Source: Spirogloea muscicola
Lineage: Eukaryota > Streptophyta > Zygnematophyceae > Spirogloeales > Spirogloeaceae
Length of the DNA: 38,544 bases
Reading direction: 5' to 3'
Assembly: GCA_009602725.1 (NCBI GenBank)
Contig: WELB01000037.1
Span: 191,482-230,025, forward strand
Position numbers and translations under genes: made by a program. The notes under the pieces were generated by a model. It was not told the DNA's origin, made no database searches, and was given only the letters and a program-made list of their open reading frames with translations. This document shows, one piece after another, positions 1 to 10,200 of the stretch (positions are counted from its first letter, which is position 1; each line of letters opens with the position of its first letter).

Positions 1-68
1 GGCGGCGCCGAGAGCCCGGCCGGGCCTCCCCGCCCTGACCCGCGCCCCGCGGCGGCGGCGGCGGCGCA

Positions 69-3000
69 GTGGAGGAGTTCCGGCGCGGGCAGCGGTACGC
101 CAACTGGAAGACCAACGAGGCCAACACCGAGGAGGGCCAGGGCGGCCAGGTTCGACTCCCGCCGCCACCGCCGCCTCCGGCCGACGCTTTTTTACGTGTA
201 GGATTATCGAAGAGAGATGACGTTGCCTCCGCCATTGCCATTGCGGCGCAGCTGCTGTCGTCGGCGCCCTTCTTCGACGAGGCTTGGGGCGAGGGCCTCT
301 TCACGCACACCCTCTACCGCCTCGGCGACCGCCTCCCGGACTGGGTCCGCCAGCCCGCCCTCCTGAGCGCTTCAGCCCGCCCGCCAGCTCGTACATAGCT
401 GTGAAAAGAAGATGGAGTCGAAAAGCACAGAGCGAACTTTTGCAGAGGCTTCAAAGCCGAGGGAAATGTTGTATGTGACTTGCCGAGCCCAATGCCACGG
501 CGGGACCTCGTGTCAGTGCCGCTTCTCTCATCCTTGAGGATCGAACCCAAGTCTTAAGCTGTGAACTTCGCTGACGTCCCTGACGGTGGTGGTGGGCACA
601 GGTGACGCGCCTGGTGCCGGCCAACGCGATGGTGGTGGACGAGAAGAGCTGGGTGACGTACCCGCACATGCGCTCTGTGCTCACCATCCCCTTCTTCTCC
701 AAGGTGTGCGCTCTGAGGCCATTGAGGCCGCCTCCTGGAGGTTGGACGGCCAGCCTGAGCCAGTTGTCCACTCTCGTGGAGCCTTCGGGCGATGGCCGGT
801 CCGCTCTTACGCCCGACTGACCTTGCCGGTGTGCGTGCTGCAGCTGCGATACGAGATCACCACGATCTGCCTCGACGACGACGGGTCGTCGGAGAATGTT
901 CACAAGCTCCCGCCCGCCGAGCTGGAGCGGCGCAAGGTTGACCGCTTCGACATCGCGAGCGACAAGGTGGCTAATGGCATCTGTATAAGTCTGATTGGTT
1001 GCGTCCCGTCCGCCTCGCATGTGAATTTGTGGGTGCAAGTCCTCCATTGTGCAATTGAGTTATGTAGCCTCATACACACATCATTACAGAAGAACCTCGC
1101 AGGAAAGAACTGGTTCCTGCGCTCCTGTCCGTATTTGTTTTGGGCACGTCTAGAATGCTCGGAGCTACGGCACAGCAGTTCTCCGACAAGCATGCCCCTC
1201 ATCATCTCTCTTGTAGCAAGGATTCCGCTTTCCGTTGGTCTTAGACTTATTCAGTGTAGGGAGGCATAGTTGCAGACTCTGATGACCAAGATGCTTGGCT
1301 GGTGATGAAGAAGCGGTTGTCAGAGGTGTGACTCGCCATTGAAGGCAAATTGCTGACCCAGGTTGCGCGGCCAGACTACGTGCGGGCACTTGATCCGGCA
1401 CTCTTCCACTCTCAGAAGACAGGGTAGGTGAGCTGCACCTTTCATATGCTTGCCAGCCCACACTAAGCTAAGCACAAGCAGTAGCTAAGTGGTGAGTATG
1501 TGATGCTGCATAATTGTGGACAGCAAGCGATCTTTGTTGAGGGTCAATTTGATGCTAATTGTGCTTCTACCGCAGCCACACAGCTATCTGATGCTGATTG
1601 CATCAAGTGTCCTGGGATTGATCAGACGAGGCCCGCTGCGCCCCGGGTGGCAGTCGCACACCAAGCCCCTCATGTGCGCCTACAAGCTTGTCAAAGCGCA
1701 GGCCAAGTGAGAGCTTTACCGCAAGAGTAGCTCATTATTGCAAGTTTTCACGAGCCTGACAGACATGTCATATACTGGGGACTTTTGTTGTTTTTGTGCA
1801 TTAGCATGGGAACGGAATCCATGTGCCTTGCCCATTGAAAAACTCTCAAAATTTTGCTGTGGCCAAATGCATCAGCAGCTATCCTGTGCGCTGCAGCAAA
1901 GTGCAGCTTCAGAGCAGAAGCTGATGCTCGCCTCGAGATGACATCTATTACAGCTACTGGGGAGTGCAGCGACGTGCCGAGGGCTTCATGATTTCTGGCC
2001 TCCGCTCGGTGAGGCCATGTTCCTCAGTCTCACACTTCTCATTGCAGCCCATCCTACGCCATGGCTTTCTCCTTTCCCTTCACATGCTGACCACCTGATG
2101 CTTCACTCACCATCAATTACCATCAATTGACTGGCCATCAGTCACTGCGCACTCAATGATGACATTTTTCTTCTGGCCCAGCTGTTCCTGCTCACCCACC
2201 GAAATGCTTTCTGCTACATCGATGAGTGGTGGAACCTCACGTACGACCAGGTATGAAGCACGACAGGCATCCTGGAGTCAAGAGGAAGTTGTAGAGTCAA
2301 GCATCCACGAGTAACGGATCCAACCATAGATTCGGGAAAGTGTCTGGTGGCCAGGGCCACTTGACGACCTGGCCTACATTGATTAGACAGTCAGCCGTCG
2401 GGCTTGCCTCATAAGCCTGTGTGGATAAGCACTATTCTTAGTACTGTGGTCTCAACGCCTCGATGCAGATTATGGAGCTTGAGATGGGAGAGAGAGCTGC
2501 ACTGTGCAAGAGAGTGAAGCAGCCCAAGCTGGTTATCCCCATCGATGGCCTGGCAGTTGAAGAGCAGGTGCAGAAGGATGAATGGGCCAGTGACGATGAC
2601 GAAGACCTGGACGTTGAATTCTTTGAGGCTGAGGTGAGCAGGCGCAGGTGCCACTGACAGTATCCTTGCTTGGTTGCCAGAAGTAGAGTCAGCCCAAGTG
2701 AATGAATGAGCCATAGCTGAGCAATTTGCTTGCCGTATTTGCATTGGTGACAATGCTATTGGACTCTTCATCTTGCAGGCCGAGTGGGCAGCCCAAGAAC
2801 AAGAGCTTCTGGAGGGCACCATTGCAGGTCAGAGGCTGCAATTGTACAATTGCCCTGCTTTCTGTACTGGGTTGCTGTCCACATCTTCATTCAGAGACGC
2901 CAAGATGCTGACTTACAAGCGATCACCTCGCGGCACCGGCTCTTATACCAGGAGGAGAAGGCTCCACGTACCCAGGCAGAGGACTGGCTCCAACCCATTG

Positions 3001-3184
3001 CCCAGCTTGTCAGGAGCTCCGTCAGCCAAAAGATGGAGAGACTTGGAGGCCTCCTTCAGTGTATTGCGAGGCTTGTCAAGAGTACTTCTGCCAGGGCTGC
3101 TATGCTCAGGTTTACACAGTAGGCTGCTCAGAGTGCCAAGGGTCTAGGGTGCAAGAGGGCTGCATGTCACCCTTGTCAGGGTGA
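69..3184 (+). CDS. Phosphatidylinositol transfer protein (START-like PITP) with Cys-rich C-terminal extension, 5' partial
   Basis: Family proteins move phosphatidylinositol/phosphatidylcholine between membranes in the cytosol. Exons by phase: 70-149, 252-344, 602-703, 844-966, 1362-1423, 1626-1706, 1954-2008, 2182-2250, 2469-2633, 2779-2827 and about 2952 (or 2976)-3184. Translated blocks follow the PITP fold in order: VEEFRRGQRY, GLFTHTLYRLGDRLPDW, ENVHKLPPAELERR, DPALFHSQKTGRGPLRPGW, PLMCAYKLVKAQAK, YWGVQRRAEGF, NAFCYIDEWWNL. An acidic linker (ASDDDEDLDVEFFEAE) follows, then a domain with four CxxC pairs (CPAC, CEAC, CQGC, CSEC). The first exon opens after an acceptor at 69, so the start codon lies left of the window. 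The last exon stops at 3182-3184; alternatively a good donor at 3181 splices to 3305 and stops at 3339-3341, adding a CEC motif. The PITP domain assignment is firm; the C-terminal exon joins in phase but needs a transcript. Confidence 0.85.
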
Positions 3185-3316
3185 GACCAATCACGTTATA
3201 GGATCAATCATCGTGCTGATTAGAGGATCTCTTCCTGAAGCATGAGCGCATACAGAGCACATTGCTAGTTGTTGAGGTGCTCACCAGTCCTCTTGCTTTT
3301 GCAGATTCATGTTACA

Positions 3317-5909
3317 ATGCGAATGCGGCAGCATCGCTTGAAGTACTTGGTGCCCACATCGAGTGCGCAGTCATCTACTTCATTGCGGGCACTGCTGCCA
3401 ATCAGCCTTGAAAACAGAGGCGCACTTGAGGCTGCTGCAGCACTGGTTCCAATTGAGCAGACAGGATCCAGGGAGTCCACTGACTTAGTGGAAAAGAAGG
3501 TACTTCATGTTGTCTGGCCTCATTGCAATGTTGAAATCTCACCAGGGCAGGGCAGTCCCATATGTTGAGGGTATGCTTGATCAGCTCCATGCAGCTTCCT
3601 CAAGCAACCTCAAAAGCTAAGCCCAACACTTCACCTGCATTCTTATGCTTTGCAGGGTCTGACAAGTACTGAATCTTTTGCGAGTCAGCCCGTTGAGCTC
3701 TCGGCGGAGTTGGTGGCTACCATGCTAGACATATACAAGTACGGCTCTTCATCCACCTCTTATGCATCTGAAAAGAGCAGTCTTGGGTGTGCATACTACT
3801 TACAGGCTTCAAGGTGCATCAAAAGCATGTGCAATATGTGCAAGGAAGCACAAGGTTAGCCTAGATATAGAGTTGATTCTGTGATTCTTATTGTAATCTG
3901 TAGCTGAATTTATGCCATTGCAGGAAGCTTCTACCATCAGATCGATCCCCTGCGCAGAAGGCATCCAGCCTCGACCCGTATGGGTCTCGCAGCGAAGTGG
4001 CAATTGGCAGCATTGGACCATATGGGAAGCTAACAGAGATCTCGTCCATGGGCGACAAGGCGAGCTCCTCAGTCGTCGCAAAGGAGTGCTTGGTTGCCAG
4101 GCATGCTTATTACCTCGTCCTGCCCTCGCCATACATCAAATATAGCTGCATATGTTAAGCCCCGTGTCTGCTGGTGAGATCCTGCACAAGTGGCATATCA
4201 CTGTGACAAGGCAGCCCCGTCAGGCCTGCAATTAGGAAGCATTTCCCTCTCTACATCGAAGGAGTGCCTGAATGCACAATAGTTTTGAAAGGGCATCTGT
4301 AAGGATAAGAGAGGATCAGGATGGTGGCCAGGCTCGTCTGGCTGAGCTCCTTCCTTATGCTGCATCTAATGTAAATGAGCACTGTGTGACTTGACAGGCG
4401 TCTAGTGGAACAACTGGTTCATGTCGTTCCTCAAGTCCTCACGCACGAGGAGCGCTTGGCTTTCTGGATCAACATCTACAATGCACTTCTTATGCAGGTC
4501 TTCTGTTCTCAAAGTTTACCTGTCAGATGAATTATCTAGACCTTGGTAATCACTTGAAATTTGGGTGAAAGTATTGGTGCCGTTGCTGTAGAGGCAGGTC
4601 AGAGCCAGCTGGCCACCTTGTGCCACTGAAGAAGTCTGCATCTCAGCTTTACCTGTGCTTTGATGGCAGGCCTACATTGAGCAAGGCATACCTGGCAGCC
4701 ACTACAAGCGAGTCAACCTCATGGCAAAGGCCACTTACTCTATTGGCGGGCTCACATTCAATGCCCTTCAGATAGAGCACGCAGTGTTGCGAGCTTGCTC
4801 CTCTCGGCCTGCCCTTGTAAATGCCTTCTGCAATGCTAAGAGGCTGTGTGCACTTTGCTTTTTATAATTGTGGACTAAGTGCTGTGAATCCTACAATAGA
4901 AAAATATTCGTGCAGCATTTGTGATTTGGTACATGCTCTGATGCCTTCTTTGCAAACATTCTCTTACTGACAGGGTCAGACACAGGGTTATCCAGATCGT
5001 GCATAGCTTTTTGCAAATGTTGATCATTGCTATGAGTAGTTTCCTGCATCTACTTGATCTTTCCATGTTGTGCTGTCTGCAGGCTGGTCTTCTGCTAGTG
5101 CACAAGTTCAAGAACTCTGATGAGCGCCTCGCGTGTGCCTTGGATCGTCCCGAGCCTCTTGTCAGCTTCGCCCTGTGCTCCGGCTGCAGATCAGCCCCAG
5201 CCGTACGCTACAAAGCCTCACCCTTGTGTCTGCTGGAGTGCCATGCAAAGAGCACAACAGGCCTCTTAGTAGCACATCAAAGAGTGGTCGGACTGCAAGC
5301 TTGGCCGATTGGGGAAGCTCTTCCTGAGACATGCTTGCTGACAGAGGCTGATATTACCAATGTGTGTGCACGTTGACCAGGTCCGCTTGTACTCGGCAAG
5401 CAATATCAGTAATGAGCTGCAACAGTCAGCCCGAGACTATCTGCAAGCCGCTATTGGGCTGAGCAAGAGTGGCAGGATCCTCGTTCCAAAGATCCTGCAC
5501 TGGTATGCCAGGGACTTTTCGGACGATGCATTCTCGCTTTTGTCGTGGATCTTCGCGCGGCTTCAGCCCTCGCAGGTGTGCTTCGGCCTCTCCCCATGAC
5601 GTTGTTCCTTGGCACAAGTACCAGACATACTTCATTCATGGTTTAGAATCAATCGAACCTCTAATACATCAAATGAAGTATACTCTTCTGAGCTCTCTTG
5701 CTTTGTCCACATGAAGAGCATGCGGTGAAAGCAGTGCTCACATCTTGCAACTACTCATCATGGTGTATATGCCAAGCGAGCTGATGTGTTGATGCGTGCT
5801 CAACAACCAGCAAAAGGTCCTTCAAGAGAAGATGCCAAAGAGGCCCAAGGATGCATCCAGGTCAATGCTCGTGGTTCCATATGACTGGAACTTCAGGTAT
5901 TTATTGTGA
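3317..5909 (+). CDS. DUF547-domain protein, short form (copy 1)
   Basis: Function is not established; in plants DUF547 usually follows a leucine-zipper (ternary complex factor MIP1-like) region. Exons: 3317-3499, 3656-3738, 3924-4100, 4398-4497, 4670-4816, 5083-5202, 5381-5575, 5811-5909; the sum is 1104 nt (367 aa) with all phases consistent. Visible family blocks are ELSAELVATMLDIYK, DPYG, LTHEERLAFWINIYNALLMQ, YSIGGLTFNALQIEHAVLR, RPEPLVSFALCSG, AAIGLSKSGRILVPKIL and the C-terminal VPYDWNFRYLL. The intron 4101-4397 must use a GC donor. No coiled-coil N-terminus like that of copy 2 was found, so the protein is either truncated or the first exon is misplaced. The ATG at 3317 is the first in frame after a strong acceptor-like tract ending at 3304, so the start is uncertain and overlaps a possible last exon of the PITP gene. 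Confidence 0.8.
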
Positions 5910-7236
5910 GCAATGACTCGTCAACTTTGATAGACCACTGATGGAGCTGCTTCCGACCATCTTCAAGGAGGAGCATGGCACCAGCCAGCCAGTTGCCCAC
6001 TCCCACCCTGAAAATCCCACATGGCCATTAGACAGTATAACAACTCATTTGCGGAGCCCAGGAGGACATGCCACTCCAGCATGCCCTGGAAGTGAGGGCT
6101 ATGACACAAGTAGGCCCCAGCCCCTCTTGGCAACAGCGAGTAGCATGGATGCTGGCAGACGTATATGAGAAGACGAGAGTGGGTGGAAGAGCTTTTGAAG
6201 AAGCTCCAGTAGCAGTGTTGTCCATCTGGGTTATAGAAGTGTTTATCCATTTAGCAGTGTTGTCCATTTAGGTCATGGAAGAGAAACAGCTCTGTAAAAG
6301 TAAGTTGATGGGTGTGATTGACTCCTGGATTGCCCCTTGAGTATGTATGTATCCGAAATTGGCAGCCGTGTCAAGTAGCCAATGGCCCCACCAAAGTTTC
6401 GGATCAACAACCTCCTGTCTTCTAATAGGACGCGGCTGCTGAGATTCAAAGGGGCGGCTGTGAAAGCTAGCCAAGTCACCCAAGCTCGGCAAACGTGCTC
6501 GCAGAGAAGTTAAAGCAGCAAAATCATCCCTTTGGGTCATCATGGTCAAGGACCCCTGGGAAGGCCTCAAGTACTTGTCTGTGTCGAATGTAGTGGGAGT
6601 TATCCAGTATGTAAGCTTAGCTTCTCAGATATAGAGGACCTTGATATTCGAGCCCTGTTTGTGCAGCCAGCGGCTAGAGCAGATTGCGTCTGGTAAAGAA
6701 GATGCCGGCAACCAAACCAGCCGAGCATGGCGTAGCTGACGGCGGCTCTCCGTCACGTCAGGTGCTAGGACACGGTGCACGCCCTTGTCAGCGGCCCTGG
6801 GTCGCCAAGCCGCTGGATGGGGTGGGGGGGGGTGTAGGTGTAGCGCATCGGACGGCTGTTGTGCGTCGCATGTGGTCAGGGATTCGTGAGCGACGCCCGA
6901 GGATCGACGGGTCCAAGCGGGCCGGATGTCCACGTGGCGCGCATCGGAGGGTTCTGGCGCAGGCTCCTGGCCGAGCGGCAGGGGAGGGGTGTCCCCGCCC
7001 GGCGGGGTTCGGTGGGTCCGCAAATTCCGCCGTGGTCCCCGCCTCCTTTTCCGGAGCGCTCCCCCCCGCCGCCGCCGCCGCCGCCGCCGCCGTCGCCGCG
7101 GGCCAACCCTGTCTTGGCAAGCCGCCGGCAGATGCCGCTTTGGCCTCTATCTCCGCCTGGCACCTCGCTTGGCAGGTGAAAGCGAGCGAGGCTCCCCGGC
7201 GGCGGCGGCGGCCGCGGCGACGGCGGCGGGCNCGCC
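5910..7236. promoter_or_regulatory. Intergenic region and GC-rich promoter of DUF547 copy 2
   Basis: No supported gene was seen. The left part (5910-6650) is ordinary AT-neutral sequence and probably holds the 3' end of copy 1. A short direct repeat (AGCAGTGTTGTCCAT) occurs at 6211 and 6253. From about 6680 the sequence becomes GC-rich, and 7066-7098 is a (CCG)n run followed by more GGC triplets up to the ATG at 7237. The long open frames here on both strands come from the triplet repeats and high GC, and match no family I recognise. The region most likely contains the transcription start and 5' UTR of the downstream gene. Confidence 0.5.
7066..7098. repeat. (CCG)n trinucleotide microsatellite
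   Basis: A nearly pure CCG/CGC run lies upstream of the DUF547 copy 2 start codon. Similar GGC runs occur at the start of other genes in this window (about 50-68, 7199-7230, 24160-24190, 37860-37892), so such runs are a local habit of 5' regions. Confidence 0.85.
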
Positions 7237-10200
7237 ATGGCGGCAGACCGCAAGGAGGATCGCGGCAGGGCGACGTCTGCGGCGCAGAAGCGCGCCGCCG
7301 GCAGCAGGGTCGCGGACGAGGAGGTGCGTGGCGTTCCCGCCGCGCTCTTGTCGCCGCCGCCGCCCTGCATTGGCGGCTCTGCTGGCGCGCGCTGCGCTGA
7401 CGCGCCGGCAGGGCCCCGACGGCGGTGCAGATGCGGCGCGCATCGCACGACGAGAAGCAGGAGCACGCGCTCAAGGACTTCGTCGCCGTCCTCGAGCAGG
7501 ATGTGAGCGCCGCACCTTTACTTCCACCACCACAGCTGCCGCCGCTGACTGGGCTCTGTAACGGCAGCAGAGAGCCACCACTGCCTATGTGGCCGCCTCG
7601 CCGTCATCACGGGCCATGACGGCTGAGCGCCTCCCCGGCGGCCGAGCCAGGTGTCGAGGCTGGAGGAGAGCCACCAGGCGGAGCGGGGGTCGCGCCTGGC
7701 CCTGGAGGACGCCATGGCCGTCGCCGGCGTCACCATGCCCGACCTGGAGACGCAGGTGCGGCCGTCATTCACAGCAACGCTCCTTGGCTGACTCTGCTGA
7801 CGTGTTGATTTATATAGCAAGTTTCTTACATCTTTGGTACAAGTGATGGTATGGAGGTTCATCACATAGTCAGCTAGATAACACTGTCCAGATTTTTGAT
7901 CAAAAGCACCTATTCGGTTCTGAATACAAGAGAGCTATTGATAGAGAAATCAAAGGCCTTACCAGTATCGTTGGCAAACGCCTGCTTGACCGAGCCTCCT
8001 GAGCATCTTGGCAATACCAGGAGGAGAACTATGAGATCAAGAAGCTCGAGGCGGAGGTCGAGTGGCTGCAGGACGAGCTCTCGGCCCTGCGCCTGCACCT
8101 CAACCTCCTGCAGCACAAGGCTGCCGAGCAGCAGCGGCAGCGCGATGGCAGCCCGACGTCGCTGCGCGCCCGACGCACTGAGGCGCTGCTGGCGCTCCAG
8201 TAAGCTCCATTTTCCCTGACGAGGCCTCTCAGCTCACAGGAGGGGACTAGCAATGCTTGCAGCAGGCGCTCGTCGATGAAGCTGGCGGCTGAGCCTCTGC
8301 ACGAGCGCTGCTGGCGCTGCCTCTCAGAGGGCAGCTGCAGGAGGAGTTGGAGTGGATTGGGGAGATGCACAGGAAGGAGCGCATCAACAATGACAAGGTT
8401 ACCGCTGCCACTCTCTAGCATGTCAACTCCGTCTGGAGGTCTCACAATCTGCCAAAAGGCGCTTCGTCATCCACAACCCCTAGTATCCCGAGACCAGCCA
8501 TCCCGCCCTCAGCTGGAACTGGCCTGAGCTTCGCAAGCTCGGCAGCCCTGCTAGCACTTAGAGCTGGGCACTCACACGCTGGCGGCCTCGTTTTCTCGCA
8601 TGCTCCGTCTAGCTGGAGAGCCTGCTCGAGCAGGGGGACGTTGATGTCACGACTTTCTACGAGACCATCTATGACGACCTCCCGTCACGCCAGGTTCGGC
8701 GAATACATCATCCCGTCAGCCTCTATTTCAGACCCCTACTCCCTCGATTTTGCTCGCACTTGAGATGCTGATGTTGCTACTAGATGATTGTGTACCTGCG
8801 TGCAGGACAAGGATGTTGAGGAGCTCACGAACATCTTAGAGCACCAGTCAGAGGGCCACTGGGAGGAGGGCTCCTTAGAGACGCACTCCGCGGAGGAGGA
8901 TCCAACGGCGGCCGCAGCAGCAGCAACTGCGGCCGCGTCAGCAGCGGCGGCTGCAGCTGCGACTGCTGGGGGCAGAAGGAGGAGCTACGATGAGCGGGAG
9001 CGGGAGAGGGAGAAGGAGAAGGAGAGGGAGCAGGACAAGGATAAGGCAGCGGAGGACAAAAGCAAGGCGGCGGGTCCGGCCAGTGCGGCAGAGGACGTCT
9101 GGGACAGCCACCTGCAGAAGCAGCAGCGTAGCTCGCGGTCGCGCGCGGAGCGCGAGGCGGTCTTGTACCGCAAGCCGACGCTGCTGGCGGAGGAGCTCAT
9201 CCGATGCATGCGCTCCATCTACCGCAAGGCGGCCCTCAGCAACGTCAGCGGCACTGCTGAAAGTATTGCTGCCTCCCTCCATGCCTTCCTCCTCCCTCCT
9301 TCCACTCCGCCTGTCTCCCTTACCACTCAAGCACTTTGCTCTGTGTCCCTCTTTCACCCTCCCTTTCTGCCCGCCTCCCCCACGCTCGCCGGCCTTGGCT
9401 TCCTTTCCTTTCCTCTTATTGGGCCTCAACCTCATGCCACTGTGACTACACCTGCTTCTTCCTCGTTCGCCCCCTCTGTCCGTCCCCCTTATATCTCTCT
9501 CTCTTCCTCTATCCCTAACTCCTTAACCTTCTCTTGCTCTCTTGGCGTACCTGACTTCTCGCCTCTCTTGCTCACTGGGTCACTCTGATCCCAGGCAGAC
9601 AAGCTCGTGTAGTCTCAGGGTCTTACATGCATGCACACGGTTGTTGAACTGGGTGAAGTACCTCTAACCAGCTCTGGTGCTTTCGAGGCTTGATACGGCT
9701 GTATATGTATAGCAGAATAGATGGAGTATATCTCAGAGCAAGCTTTAGGATTCCAACACAAGGTCGGGTCAATCTTAAAGTTTGCACCACTTCGGCTCAA
9801 AGGTGCTGCAAGCTGGAGCATAACCAGTCGCTTAAAATGTTGCGCTGGCATCTGTGCAGCTCCTGTCCTCCACTTGCGGTCAGCTGGCCCATCCAATTTG
9901 TTGAGAGCCACTGACCGTCGCCTTGTGAGGCCTCCTCAGGATCCGAGCCGTCGCCGTTGGCGTCTGTTACAAGCTCGGCCAGCAGCACGGCATTTCCGCC
10001 GCAGGCCCCACCCCAGGGCTCCTCGGTGGGGGCTGCACCAGCCATCAAGCCTCAGGATGCACAGCGACCCTGGGTCAAGTTCTCGCCGTTGTCCTCGCCG
10101 TCGTCCTCGCCGCGTACCCAGACAGTGACGACTCAGCAGCAAGCTGCTCTTGCCAAGGGCGCAGGCCTGCCGCTGCCCGCAGGGCTGCCGCTGGTAGCAG

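Noticed and set aside
1-68. Start of the PITP at a GTG codon (69)
   Set aside because: A splice acceptor (GCGCAG) ends at 69 and family proteins extend further N-terminally; the start is outside the window.
6788-7474. Long minus-strand open frames (up to 228 codons) with poly-Pro/poly-Gly content
   Set aside because: They run through CCG repeats and an ambiguous base, antisense to the well-supported first exons of DUF547 copy 2.
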